34,356 nt of DNA, from contig CAZEBW010000037.1 of assembly GCA_964510205.1 (NCBI GenBank), positions 1-34,356 of the forward strand. The letters run 5' to 3'. The position numbers and the translations under genes are program-made. The notes under the pieces are model-generated. The model was given only the letters and a program-made list of their open reading frames with translations. It had not been told where the DNA came from and searched no databases. This stretch comes from CAZEBW01 sp964510205. GTDB taxonomy: Bacteria > Chloroflexota > Anaerolineae > VGOG01. Below, one piece after another: positions 7,972 through 15,620 of this stretch (positions are counted from its first letter, which is position 1; every line of letters begins with the position of its first letter).

Positions 7972-9972
7972 TTACCCCGTCGTCTCAGATTCTGGCGTGG
8001 GTGTGGGTTGCGGCTCCGGTATGCCGAAATAGTAGCGCAGGATATCGGCGGCGATGGGCGCGGCGATGGTCGTTCCGTCGCCGCCGCCAGCGATGAAGAC
8101 CACCAACGAGATCTCTGGCACCTCAGCGGGAGCGTAGGCGGTGAACCAGGCGTGGGTGGGCAGATGGCCTTCGTCGTCTACCGGAGGGCCTGGGTACTCG
8201 GCGGTGCCCGTCTTGCCAGCCACTGCTATCTCCTCCAAGTCGGCGGTCCAACCGGTGCCCCATTCAACGACTGCCCGCAGTCCTTCACGAACCGTGGCCA
8301 GGTTCTCCTGCGAAATGGCTACCTGTCCGATGACATCTGGAGCAAAAGGCTGGGTCACCCGCCCATCTGCGTCGGTCACTTGGTAGACGATCTGGGGACG
8401 GTAGAGCATCCCCCCGTTGGCCACCACGTTGGTGGCGTTGAGGAGCTGCAGGGGAGTGACCAGGATGAAGCCCTGTCCGATGGCTACGTTGTAGGTGTCG
8501 CCCGTCGCCCAGCTCTCCGAGTAATTCAGCCGCTTCCACTTTTTGGTAGGTACCAGACCACTGGCCTCTCCTGGGAGGTCAATGCCCGTCGGTTGGCCCA
8601 GCCCGAAGGAGTGGGCGTATTCGGCCAGTCGTTCCAGCCCCAGGCCCTGGAACTCCTCCAGCCCTCCTGTGATCTGATAGAAGAAAATGTCACAGGAGTG
8701 GGCAATCGCCTGGATGATGTTGAGCGATCCGTGGCCTCGATCATACTTGTGGATCCAGCAGTAGAACTGCTGGGCCAGCTCGGGATCGTCGGGGAAATAC
8801 TTGTTGGGCAGCCAGAGAGTGCCTTCGCACTTCAGGGTTGTCCTTCTGTTGACGATGCCTTCCTCCAGGGCAGCGGCGGCGGGGACGATTTTGAAAGTAG
8901 AGCCCGGTGGATACTGGCCGCTGATGGCGTGGTTGACCAAAGGCTTGCCGGGATCTTGGATCAGTTGATTCCAGCCCTCTTGGGAAATGCCGCTGGCAAA
9001 CAGGTTGTTGTCATAACTAGGCAGAGAGACGAAGCTCAGGACCTCTCCGGTTTGGGGGTTCATGACGATGGCCACGCCGCTCTCGACTCGGCTTTCCTCT
9101 CCGAAAGCGGCCTTGGCTTCTTCCATGCCCTGGCGCAGGGCGTCCTCCGTGAACTGCTGCAAGTCCAGGTCAATGGTCAGGATCAGGTTGTGGCCTGACA
9201 GGGGAGGCTGGGGATCTCCCACCGCTCTGATCTCGCGCCCGGCCACGTCTACCTCGCTATACTGGAACCCCTTGTTGCCCCGCAGTTCCTCCTCGAAAGT
9301 TAGCTCCACACCCGTCAACCCCACGCGGTCGTTGTTGGGGTCGTAACCTCGATTGGCGTAGGCCGCTGCTTGTTCGCCGGGGATGGGTCCCATATAGCCG
9401 ATGATGTGAGAAACCAGCGCCCCGGCGGGATACTGGCGGATGGGGTCTATCTCGGTGAGCACGCCGGGCAGGTCTAGGTGTTCCTCTTCGATGATGAAGA
9501 CGGTGTCTCGGTCTACGTTGGTCTTGAGGGTGATGGGGCGGTAGGGAGCGATGTCACGCGCTTCCTCCACGATCTCTTTGATGCCTCGCTGGGAAGCGGA
9601 GGGGCCGCTGGAGCTTGAAAGCGTAGGCGGCGCGGTCGCCGTACTGGCGGGAATATCGAGCAGAGCCGATAGCCGGGAGAACAGGGCCATTGCCTCCTGC
9701 TCATCCTCGGGTACGTAGGCTGGTATGATCGTGACCGAGAAGCTGGGGAGGTTCCGTACCAGGATGCTTCCCTGGCGGTCGTAGATGACGCCTCGGGCGG
9801 CCTCGATGTGCGCCAGGCGGAAGCGGTTGCGGTCGGCCAGCATTTGATAGTGCTCGCCCTCGACGATCTGAAGCCGCCACATCCGGAAGGCGAAGATCAG
9901 GAAGATCAGGAGGACAACGCCGCGAAAGATCCAGAGTCTTCTTCTAAGGCTGAGATCAGTTGATGGCCTCAT
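7972..9972 (-). CDS. mrdA: Penicillin-binding protein 2 (elongasome transpeptidase)
   Basis: A 666-aa class B penicillin-binding protein that cross-links peptidoglycan during side-wall elongation. It has one N-terminal membrane anchor (about residues 13-30), the PBP dimerisation domain with the RGVIYDRQG motif, and the transpeptidase domain. The active-site motifs are all present: STFK with the nucleophile Ser358, SCD at 426-428 (the SxN-type motif), and KTG at 587-589. Length is normal for PBP2. The ATG at 9972 has only a weak AAAAG upstream, and the gene sits 12 bases after mreD, consistent with coupled expression in the mre operon. The C-terminus ends in a Pro/Thr-rich tail. A dedicated rodA is not in the window. 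Confidence 0.93.
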   Translation of the reverse strand: MRPSTDLSLRRRLWIFRGVVLLIFLIFAFRMWRLQIVEGEHYQMLADRNRFRLAHIEAARGVIYDRQGSILVRNLPSFSVTIIPAYVPEDEQEAMALFSRLSALLDIPASTATAPPTLSSSSGPSASQRGIKEIVEEARDIAPYRPITLKTNVDRDTVFIIEEEHLDLPGVLTEIDPIRQYPAGALVSHIIGYMGPIPGEQAAAYANRGYDPNNDRVGLTGVELTFEEELRGNKGFQYSEVDVAGREIRAVGDPQPPLSGHNLILTIDLDLQQFTEDALRQGMEEAKAAFGEESRVESGVAIVMNPQTGEVLSFVSLPSYDNNLFASGISQEGWNQLIQDPGKPLVNHAISGQYPPGSTFKIVPAAAALEEGIVNRRTTLKCEGTLWLPNKYFPDDPELAQQFYCWIHKYDRGHGSLNIIQAIAHSCDIFFYQITGGLEEFQGLGLERLAEYAHSFGLGQPTGIDLPGEASGLVPTKKWKRLNYSESWATGDTYNVAIGQGFILVTPLQLLNATNVVANGGMLYRPQIVYQVTDADGRVTQPFAPDVIGQVAISQENLATVREGLRAVVEWGTGWTADLEEIAVAGKTGTAEYPGPPVDDEGHLPTHAWFTAYAPAEVPEISLVVFIAGGGDGTTIAAPIAADILRYYFGIPEPQPTPTPESETTG

Positions 9973-9984
9973 CTTTTCATCACT

Positions 9985-10467
9985 CTACCAAGCCATTTCC
10001 TCTCGCCCTGTCTTGCGGTGGAGCCAATACAGGGCTTTGTAAACGAAAGGCGCCAACAGGACATTGATCAAAGTGGAGGGCAGCACCACTTGGATCAGGC
10101 TCCCTGTCCAAGCTATCGAATAGCCCCCCATGTGCAGCAGTAGTAGGGAGTAGAGGTTGTAGGCCAGGGTGGCGACTAGGGTGGCGATCAGGGGCAGGGT
10201 GATGTGGGTGCGGAAGACGCTCAACTCTCCCACGCCGGCCAGCAAGCTGAGGGCCACGAGGGCCGCTGTCGAGGTTCCGAAAGAGGCGCCCGAGAGTAGG
10301 TCCAGCCCCATACCTCCGACCAGGGCCCAGATCACGCCCTCTTGTGCTCCCCGCAAGAGGCTCCAGGAGACCACCATCAGGAGCACGAGGTCGGGCTTCA
10401 CGCCCATGAAGGTCAGATGGGGCGTGACGGTCGTTTGTATTATGGCAACGGCGATTAGCAACAACAT
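9985..10467 (-). CDS. mreD: Rod shape-determining protein MreD
   Basis: A 160-aa membrane protein with about five hydrophobic helices, an early PDLVLL segment typical of MreD, and GLDLLSG after the second helix pair. MreD links MreC to the cytoplasmic side of the elongasome. The start is taken at the ATG at 10467; no strong ribosome binding site is visible, and the upstream protease gene stops only 14 bases before, so translation may be coupled. The order mreB-mreC-x-y-mreD-mrdA is the classic rod operon except for the two extra genes between mreC and mreD. Confidence 0.88.
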   Translation of the reverse strand: MLLLIAVAIIQTTVTPHLTFMGVKPDLVLLMVVSWSLLRGAQEGVIWALVGGMGLDLLSGASFGTSTAALVALSLLAGVGELSVFRTHITLPLIATLVATLAYNLYSLLLLHMGGYSIAWTGSLIQVVLPSTLINVLLAPFVYKALYWLHRKTGREEMAW

Positions 10468-10481
10468 GGTGGCGTAAATGT

Positions 10482-10892
10482 TTATGGCGACTCACCTCTT
10501 GCTTTCAGTGCCGGGGCTTGATAGATCTCCAACTTGGCCAAATCAACGATTGCGCCAACTTGGGTGGGAAAATCCATCCCGATGATGCCGTCTATCTCGA
10601 AGTCGTAGTCCATTGCGCCGATTTCGATTTGAAAATCGTTGACTTGGAGTTCACCCAGCGATAAACGATCAACTGCCTTGGCGAAGACAAATTCTGCGCC
10701 GCCAACACCGCGAATCCTGCGCACAACATCGTCGGCTTCGTACTGCAAGCCAATGGTTAGGACTTCGTCTGTGGGAAAGATTGTTCCGGCTGAGCCTGTG
10801 TCGAGCAGTACATTTATAAGCACGAGTTGCTGGTTGCGATGTGTGATGGATACCATGACGTATGGCAATTCATCCTGTAGGCTTATCCTCAT
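10482..10892 (-). CDS. Retropepsin-like aspartic protease
   Basis: A 136-aa single-domain protein with the aspartyl protease active-site signature LLDTGSAGTIFP (Asp31-Thr-Gly) and a downstream IDGIIGMDF segment typical of retropepsin-like folds. It has no signal peptide or membrane helix, so it should be cytoplasmic and, having only one DTG motif, should dimerise to be active. The ATG at 10892 overlaps the stop of the 89-aa gene upstream by one base (TAATG), so the two are translationally coupled. The pair sits inside the mre operon between mreC and mreD, which is unusual. Its substrate is unknown; MreC or the partner protein are possibilities only by position. Confidence 0.78.
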   Translation of the reverse strand: MRISLQDELPYVMVSITHRNQQLVLINVLLDTGSAGTIFPTDEVLTIGLQYEADDVVRRIRGVGGAEFVFAKAVDRLSLGELQVNDFQIEIGAMDYDFEIDGIIGMDFPTQVGAIVDLAKLEIYQAPALKARGESP

Positions 10893-11161
10893 TACATTCC
10901 TCGAATGCCTAACCATCTACGTTCAGTAATGTTGAGAGCCTCGCGGCTGGTGTGGAAGACGTACAGCTCGCGCTCCGGGGCCTCGCGGCGAAGTTGGGCG
11001 TAGTTTTCCATAGCTGTCACTGAGTCGGGAAAAGAGTTCACAACTGCTAGTTGCTCCAAAACCCGGTACGTGTCCGACTCGTTTGCCTCCGAATGAGCTT
11101 TGATGGCCTCAACCAAGAGCCATTGCTGAGGATAGTGTTTGCGGATCTCCTGCCACTTCAT
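10892..11161 (-). CDS. Small conserved-looking partner of the retropepsin-like protease
   Basis: An 89-aa protein, start supported by an AGGGAGG site 7 bases upstream of ATG. It opens with MKWQEIRKHYPQQWLLVEAI and closes with an ELYVFHTSREALNI segment followed by ERRWLGIRG. I do not recognise a named domain; from memory similar small proteins precede retropepsin-like genes elsewhere, but I cannot verify this. It has no membrane segment. It lies 14 bases after mreC and shares one base with the protease gene, so the two form a tight two-gene cassette, possibly adaptor and protease or regulator and effector. That is inference. Confidence 0.7.
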   Translation of the reverse strand: MKWQEIRKHYPQQWLLVEAIKAHSEANESDTYRVLEQLAVVNSFPDSVTAMENYAQLRREAPERELYVFHTSREALNITERRWLGIRGM

Positions 11162-11175
11162 CTTGGCCCTCCCTG

Positions 11176-12021
11176 CTAATGACCGATCTCCTCAAGAACG
11201 GTGGGTGAAAAATTAGTGATAACCAGGACGATTTCCAGGTTATTGAAGTCTACGGTGGGCCGAATGTCGGCTTGCTGAAACATCTCGATGTCGCGCTGGT
11301 AGACGGCGGTGACTTGGCCGATGATCAGCTTCTTGGGGAAGTTGCCGCCCAGACCAGAGGTGAGGATGATGTCGTTGACGTTGACTGTCTCAGCCTGGGG
11401 GATGTACTTCATCACCAGGCTCTCGCCGACCTGGCCCTCTACTACGCCTGTGGCCCGGGAGGTCTGGACGAGGGCGTTCACAGAGCTGGAGGGGTCAATG
11501 ATCAGCATCACTTTGGCCCAGTTGGAGCCTACGTCGGTGATGCGGCCTACCAGTCCGAGCTCGGTGACGACGGGCATGCCGGGTTCGATTTCTTGTTCGT
11601 AGCCTATGTCAATGATGAGATAACTTCGGAAGTTGCTGGGATCGCGGCCAATGACCCGACCTTTTACCTCAGCTGCTTTGTAGGTGTGAGTGGGGTGGGC
11701 CTGGGTGAAGTTCAGGAGTTGGCGCAGGGTCTCGTTCTCGGACTCGATCTCCTTCAGACGCACGTTCTCGATCATCAGGCTGTCGGCCAGGCTCTGCAGC
11801 TCCTCGTTGCGGCGCTGCAACTCCTGGCGATCCTGCGTAGCCTCGGTTAGGTCGCTGATGGTATTGGTCAGGGAGGTCAGCCGTTCCTGAATGGGGACCA
11901 CCACGCGCAGGGCCACATCCTCAATGGGCTGTAGGTCTTCGTTCTGATCCAGCACAACTCCGACTAGACCCAGCACGATGAGGATGATGACTACGGTCGA
12001 TCTGGTTGGCAGACGCTTCAC
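11176..12021 (-). CDS. mreC: Rod shape-determining protein MreC
   Basis: A 281-aa protein with a single N-terminal membrane anchor (about residues 9-25), a coiled coil (about 45-95) and the extracytoplasmic beta domain, including VIGRDPSNFRSYLIIDIG and the conserved GLVGRI segment. MreC scaffolds PBP2 and MreB during side-wall synthesis. The start is GTG at 12021, with GAGGAG about a dozen bases upstream. It lies about 100 bases behind mreB, and that gap holds no clear promoter or terminator. Confidence 0.93.
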   Translation of the reverse strand: MKRLPTRSTVVIILIVLGLVGVVLDQNEDLQPIEDVALRVVVPIQERLTSLTNTISDLTEATQDRQELQRRNEELQSLADSLMIENVRLKEIESENETLRQLLNFTQAHPTHTYKAAEVKGRVIGRDPSNFRSYLIIDIGYEQEIEPGMPVVTELGLVGRITDVGSNWAKVMLIIDPSSSVNALVQTSRATGVVEGQVGESLVMKYIPQAETVNVNDIILTSGLGGNFPKKLIIGQVTAVYQRDIEMFQQADIRPTVDFNNLEIVLVITNFSPTVLEEIGH

Positions 12022-12123
12022 CAGAGCTCACTCCTCTGTTTCGACAACGGGCGGTCTCGGAAGCGTAAGCGGCCTTTCCCCGCCTCGACACAAACCCTCG
12101 ATTGCCAGCCGTGACCGGCCCCT

Positions 12124-13170
12124 CTATTGTGCCACACTGGCCAGGACCTTGCTCAATCTGTCCAGATCCTCTAGCACCTTGCCTGCTCCACGGGCCACAC
12201 AGGTCATCGGATCCTCGGCCACGTATACGTGCATCTTCGTTTCGTCGGTCAGCCGTTCGGCCAGGCCCCGCAATTGGCCCACGCCGCCGGCCAGGGCGAT
12301 GCCTTGGTCCATCAGGTCGGCCACCAGCTCAGGGGGGGTTTCGTCGAGGGCTTCTTTGACTGTGTCTACGATGGTGTTCGTGGAAGTGGATAGCGCTTCC
12401 CTGATCTCTATGCTGCTCACCTCGATTGCCTGCGGCAGACCAGTGATGAGGTTGCGCCCTCGCAGGATCATGGTCTTTTCCTCAGGCAGGGGATAGGCGG
12501 AACCTATTTCGATTTTGGTTCTCTCAGCCATCCGCTCGCCGATGAGGATGTTGTACTTCTGACGGGCATATTGAATGATGTCCTCATCCAGTTCGTCGCC
12601 AGCTACGCGAATCGAGCGGCTGACCACAATCCCTCCCAGGGCGAACACAGCCACCTCGGTTGTTCCGCCGCCGATGTCTACGACCATGCTGCCCATGGCC
12701 TCGGTGATGGGCAATCCGGCTCCCAGGGCAGCGGCCATGGGCTCCTCAATAAGGTAGGCCTCGCGGGCCCCGGCTGAGACGGTGGCGTCGTAGGCGGCCC
12801 GCTTCTCTACCTCGGTGCAGCCGTTGGGGATGCCGACCACCACCCTGGGGCGGGGAATGGGCAGGATCACCTGATCGTGCACTTTCCCAATAAAATAGTG
12901 GATCATCTGCTCGGTGATATCGAAGTCGGAAATGACGCCATCGCGCAGGGGGCGGATGGCCACGATGTTGGCCGGGGTGCGTCCCACCATCTCCTTGGCT
13001 TCACTGCCGATGGCCAGTACCTTGCGGCTTTTCTTCTCGATGGCTACCCAGGACGGCTCGTTGATGATGATGCCTTTTCCGCGCACGTTCACCAGGGTGT
13101 TGGCTGTGCCCAGATCAATGCCGATGTCCAGGGAAAACAGGCCCAAAAGGGCGTTTAGTGGATTAAACAC
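12124..13170 (-). CDS. mreB: Rod shape-determining protein MreB
   Basis: A 348-aa bacterial actin. Phosphate-binding loop 1 (DIGIDLGTANTLV) and loop 2 (VVDIGGGTTEVAV) are intact, as are the adenosine-site ALAGGVGQLRG motif and the PIPRPRVVVGIP segment typical of MreB. It forms membrane-bound filaments that steer the elongasome. The start is GTG at 13170 with AGGAGG 8 bases upstream. It is the first gene of the rod operon, driven from a promoter at 13495-13523, which leaves an unusually long leader of about 320 bases filled with repeats. Confidence 0.96.
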   Translation of the reverse strand: MFNPLNALLGLFSLDIGIDLGTANTLVNVRGKGIIINEPSWVAIEKKSRKVLAIGSEAKEMVGRTPANIVAIRPLRDGVISDFDITEQMIHYFIGKVHDQVILPIPRPRVVVGIPNGCTEVEKRAAYDATVSAGAREAYLIEEPMAAALGAGLPITEAMGSMVVDIGGGTTEVAVFALGGIVVSRSIRVAGDELDEDIIQYARQKYNILIGERMAERTKIEIGSAYPLPEEKTMILRGRNLITGLPQAIEVSSIEIREALSTSTNTIVDTVKEALDETPPELVADLMDQGIALAGGVGQLRGLAERLTDETKMHVYVAEDPMTCVARGAGKVLEDLDRLSKVLASVAQ

Positions 13171-13208
13171 GGAATTATCCTCCTGTCAGCTAATGCTGGT
13201 GCCAGTTA

Positions 13209-13260
13209 TCAGGGATTAGGGAACCAGGGATTAGGGAATCAGGAAATCAGGATTTCAGAT
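13209..13260. repeat. GGGATTAGGGAATCAGG-type degenerate repeat, left flank
   Basis: Units such as CAGGGATTAGGGAACCAGG and GGGATTAGGGAATCAGG follow each other in the mreB leader. A shorter inverted counterpart (CCATTCCCTGATCCCTGATT) lies at 13451-13470, on the other side of a palindromic element, and the same family forms the linker of the fused ATPase at 18053-18165. Confidence 0.6.
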
Positions 13261-13305
13261 ACCCTGATTCTCTGATCACTCATTCTCTGGTGGTTTCCCT
13301 GCAAA

Positions 13306-13434
13306 GTGTTGCTGGCCTATCAGTTTTCACTCGTGCTATTCTGCTCCCGCTGGATCGCCAGATCCAGCGGCTTGGCGGCGGCAGGCAAGCGAAGCTTGCA
13401 CGCAATCCCGCCGGAGCAAATGAGCCAGCAACAC
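13306..13434. repeat. Palindromic element in the mreB leader
   Basis: Terminal inverted repeats of 11 bp (GTGTTGCTGGC at 13306-13316, GCCAGCAACAC at 13424-13434) enclose a perfect 10-bp hairpin (13347-13356/13361-13370, loop GCCA) and a GCAAGC-GAA-GCTTGC hairpin near 13386-13400. MITE-like, non-coding. With its flanking repeats it accounts for most of the 397-base gap between mreB and the divergent gene. Confidence 0.65.
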
Positions 13435-13494
13435 CAAAGAGGGGGGCTACCCATTCCCTGATCCCTGATTTACTGGTCGCCGTTTACTGACCAA

Positions 13495-13523
13495 ATTATA
13501 CCACAAATCACGCAATTGACAAA
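13495..13523 (-). promoter_or_regulatory. Promoter of the mreB rod operon
   Basis: On the minus strand TTGTCA (13518-13523, five of six) is separated by 17 bases from a perfect TATAAT (13495-13500). Its -35 box overlaps the -35 box of the divergent + strand promoter. Confidence 0.75.
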
Positions 13524-13544
13524 AAGCCAATGGTGGGGTAGAAT
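13516..13544 (+). promoter_or_regulatory. Promoter of the EF-Tu-like protein/tilS pair
   Basis: TTGACA (13516-13521), 17-base spacer, TAGAAT (13539-13544). Transcription would begin about 16 bases before the ATG at 13568, with the GAAAGGAGG site immediately within reach, so the leader is minimal. Confidence 0.8.
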
Positions 13545-13567
13545 GGGGAGCGAAAGGAGGTCACTCA

Positions 13568-13816
13568 ATGGAGAAGAAAGTCGGAGAAGTAAGTCACTAT
13601 TGGGGCAAAATCAGTGTGGCTGGCCTCAAGCTCACCGATACCTTGAGCCAGGGCGACACCATCCGCATCAAGGGGGCCACCACCGACTTCGAGCAGACCG
13701 TGGGCTCCATGCAGATCGAGCATGAGAATGTCGAGACTGCAACAAAGGGGCAGGAGGTCGGCCTCAAGGTCGTGGGAAAGGTGCGCCGAGGGGATACGGT
13801 GTACAAGGTAGAGTAG
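13568..13816 (+). CDS. EF-Tu/EF-1A domain 2-like small protein
   Basis: An 82-aa single-domain protein with the beta-barrel fold of translation-factor domain 2: VGEVSHYWGKISVAGLKL, then GDTIRIKGATTDFEQTV, then QEVGLKVVGKVRRGDTVYKV. It has no GTPase domain. Similar stand-alone proteins, and the C-terminal domain of some U32 peptidases, share this sequence pattern; their function is not settled. A strong AAAGGAGG site precedes the ATG. Its TAG stop overlaps the GTG start of tilS by one base, so the two genes are translationally coupled. A role in RNA binding is possible but is inference. Confidence 0.8.
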   Translation: MEKKVGEVSHYWGKISVAGLKLTDTLSQGDTIRIKGATTDFEQTVGSMQIEHENVETATKGQEVGLKVVGKVRRGDTVYKVE

Positions 13817-15315
13817 TGCTTGAAAGCGTAAGCGGCGGCGTTTTAGCGAAAGTTTGCCAGGCTGTTGAGCGACATGGTCTCCTGGCTGGGGGAGGGACAG
13901 TGGTGGTCGGCGTCTCCGGCGGCCCCGATTCCCTCTGCTTGCTGCACGTCCTGAAGCGCCTGCGCGAGAGCTACGGGATCGAGCTGCACGTGGCTCACCT
14001 CGATCATCGCATCCGAGGTTCGGAGTCGGAGGGAGACGCGGCTTTCGTGGCCGGGCTGGCCGAGGAGTGGGGATTGCCGGCCAGCGTCGAAGCCCGCGAC
14101 GTGCCGCGACTGGCGAGGGAGAGCAAGCTGGCCATCGAAGAGGCGGCCCGCCAGGCTCGCTACGCATTTCTGTCCCAGGTCGCTCTGGCAGTGGGGGCCA
14201 AGAGGATCGCGGTCGGTCACCACGCCGACGACCAGACCGAGACCATCGTTATGCACTGGCTGCGAGGGGCGGGGCTGGCTGGCCTGCGGGGCATGCTGCC
14301 CCAGACCGATCTGGGGGGGATGCGCCTGGGTGCTGCCTGGCCCGATCATCCTCCCCTGGACCTGCAACTGATCCGCCCCCTGCTGGAGACGACCCGCGCC
14401 GAGATCGAGGCCTACTGCCGGCAGCACGGCTTGAAGCCCCGCTTCGATCGCTCCAACCTGGACACCACCTACTATCGCAACCGCCTGCGCCACGAACTGA
14501 TCCCCTATCTGGAGAGTTACAATCCCAACATCCGGGAGGTGGTGCGCCGCTCGGCCCAGGTCATCAGCGCGGATTACGACTTCTTGCAGGCCGAGCTGGA
14601 GCGGGTCTGGCCAACGGTGGTTTTCTCGGAATCGTCGGAGGCTGTCACTTTCGATCTCGAACGCTGGCGGGCCTTGCCCACCAGCCAGCAGCGTTCCACC
14701 CTGCGGGAGGCTGTCCATCGCCTGCGCCGCTCGCTGCGCAACATCAACTGGATCCACATCGAGAACGCGCTATTGGCCCTGATGAACAAACCAGCGGGAA
14801 CGCAGGTCACCTTGCCCCAGGGCCTGATGCTCACTATCGGCTACCACGATTTCACCGTAGCCGACCAGGGCTACGTGCCCGAAGTGGACTGGCCCCTTCT
14901 CTTGGTGGAAGCCCTCCCCGTGGCCGTGCCGGGGGTTACAGAGCTGCCCGATTCGGACTGGTATCTTGAGGCTGCTCTCGTTGGGCGGGAGGAGGTTGGC
15001 CAGGATTACCTGGATAATCCAAATCCGTGGCAGGCCTTCTTGGACTACGATAAGACCGGCTCGGAGTTGGCGCTGCGCCAGCGCCAAACGGGCGATTGCT
15101 TCCAGCCGCTGGGCCTGAGCGGGCACGAAAAGAGCTTGCATGCTTTCATGATTGACGTCAAGATACCGCGCTCCCTGCGGGGTTTCGTCCCCATCGTGGC
15201 CTCGCCCCGACACATCGTCTGGATCGCCGGCTGGCGCATAGACGAGCGGACCAAAATCACTTCCGAGACGGAGCGCGTCCTGCATCTGGCCTTCCGCTCG
15301 TGCCTTGAAGTTTGA
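13816..15315 (+). CDS. tilS: tRNA(Ile)-lysidine synthase
   Basis: A 499-aa enzyme that attaches lysine to C34 of the CAU-anticodon tRNA(Ile), changing its codon specificity from AUG to AUA. The N-terminal PP-loop ATPase domain has SGGPDS (34-39), HLDHRIRG and GHHADDQTETIVMHWLRGAGL; the PLL-x-TTRAEIEAYC segment follows, then the middle domain and the C-terminal tRNA-binding domain with RQTGDCFQPLGLSGHEKSL. Length is typical of the long form. The start is GTG at 13816, overlapping the upstream stop; this is the best choice because the protein begins only about 30 residues before the PP-loop. It ends just before a TTCACG-type repeat and is separated from the riboswitch operon by a new promoter. 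Confidence 0.94.
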   Translation: MLESVSGGVLAKVCQAVERHGLLAGGGTVVVGVSGGPDSLCLLHVLKRLRESYGIELHVAHLDHRIRGSESEGDAAFVAGLAEEWGLPASVEARDVPRLARESKLAIEEAARQARYAFLSQVALAVGAKRIAVGHHADDQTETIVMHWLRGAGLAGLRGMLPQTDLGGMRLGAAWPDHPPLDLQLIRPLLETTRAEIEAYCRQHGLKPRFDRSNLDTTYYRNRLRHELIPYLESYNPNIREVVRRSAQVISADYDFLQAELERVWPTVVFSESSEAVTFDLERWRALPTSQQRSTLREAVHRLRRSLRNINWIHIENALLALMNKPAGTQVTLPQGLMLTIGYHDFTVADQGYVPEVDWPLLLVEALPVAVPGVTELPDSDWYLEAALVGREEVGQDYLDNPNPWQAFLDYDKTGSELALRQRQTGDCFQPLGLSGHEKSLHAFMIDVKIPRSLRGFVPIVASPRHIVWIAGWRIDERTKITSETERVLHLAFRSCLEV

Positions 15316-15350
15316 CGATTCACGTTTCACGTCTTCACGTTTCACGTTTT
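15316..15350. repeat. TTCACG-type degenerate repeat
   Basis: Four or so units of the type CACGTTTCACGTCTTCACG directly follow the tilS stop. Non-coding, of the same general style as the other degenerate tracts at gene ends in this window. Confidence 0.55.
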
Positions 15351-15355
15351 GTCAT

Positions 15356-15384
15356 TTGCCTTTTTCGCCGAAAGAGTGTAGAAT
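15356..15384 (+). promoter_or_regulatory. Promoter of the riboswitch-controlled transport operon
   Basis: TTGCCT (15356-15361, four of six) and TAGAAT (15379-15384) are 17 bases apart. Transcription would start near 15391, about 15 bases ahead of the riboswitch aptamer, as expected. Confidence 0.6.
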
Positions 15385-15405
15385 ACGCTTGTCAACCGAA
15401 TAGTT

Positions 15406-15535
15406 CGTTCTCCGAGTCATGCCACCTAAGGGCTGTGAAAGCCTATGGCGCATGGCCGCAGTGGGTGCCTGTCCAGCGCACTCCAACGGTACGGGATGGA
15501 AACGCCCGTGCCCCCCGTCATTGGAAAGGGGAACG
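15406..15535 (+). ncRNA. Molybdenum/tungsten cofactor (MOCO) riboswitch aptamer
   Basis: The sequence follows the MOCO RNA motif as I remember it from the E. coli moaA leader. P1 is CGTTCTCC (15406-15413) with GGGGAACG (15528-15535). Next comes GCCACCTAAGGGC...GAAAGCC-TATGGC, then the conserved TGGCCG block, then GCGCACTCC. A variable 8-bp stem follows (GGTACGGG at 15488-15495 with CCCGTGCC at 15505-15512). It ends with the hallmark CCCCGTCATTGGAAAGG, matching the E. coli TCCCGTATCTGGAAAGG. The class binds Moco or the tungsten analogue and usually controls cofactor biosynthesis, molybdate transport or Mo enzymes. It does not fit the TPP or cobalamin classes. A terminator follows, so the switch is probably OFF with ligand. 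A covariance-model search could confirm it. Confidence 0.85.
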
Positions 15536-15564
15536 TCCGTGGCGTCCACGGCCAGCCATTATTT

Positions 15565-15600
15565 ATCAGCGGCTCCTTTCCAAGGGGTCGCTGATTTTTT
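15565..15600 (+). terminator. Riboswitch expression platform: intrinsic terminator
   Basis: A 14-bp stem (ATCAGCGGCTCCTT with AAGGGGTCGCTGAT, loop TCC, two G-T pairs) is followed by TTTTTT. Its left arm and loop contain CCTTTCCAA (15575-15583), the exact complement of TTGGAAAGG (15521-15529) at the 3' edge of the aptamer. Pairing of these two would break both P1 and the terminator and act as an antiterminator. Confidence 0.9.
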
Positions 15601-15620
15601 GTGGGGAAAGGTAGGTACAG

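Noticed and set aside
7876..9198. A 440-codon plus-strand open frame
   Set aside because: Antisense to mrdA, whose STFK and KTG motifs are intact; no recognisable domain.
13209..13470. CRISPR-like array
   Set aside because: Units are degenerate, adjoining and of variable length without unique spacers, and no cas gene is present.
15406..15600. TPP or cobalamin riboswitch, suggested by the YkoE/CbiQ-like transporter downstream
   Set aside because: The TPP core (CTGAGA, CTGATCTGGATAATGCCAGCG type) and the cobalamin B12 box are absent, while the MOCO landmarks (TGGCCG block, variable stem, TCATTGGAAAGG end, P1) are all there.
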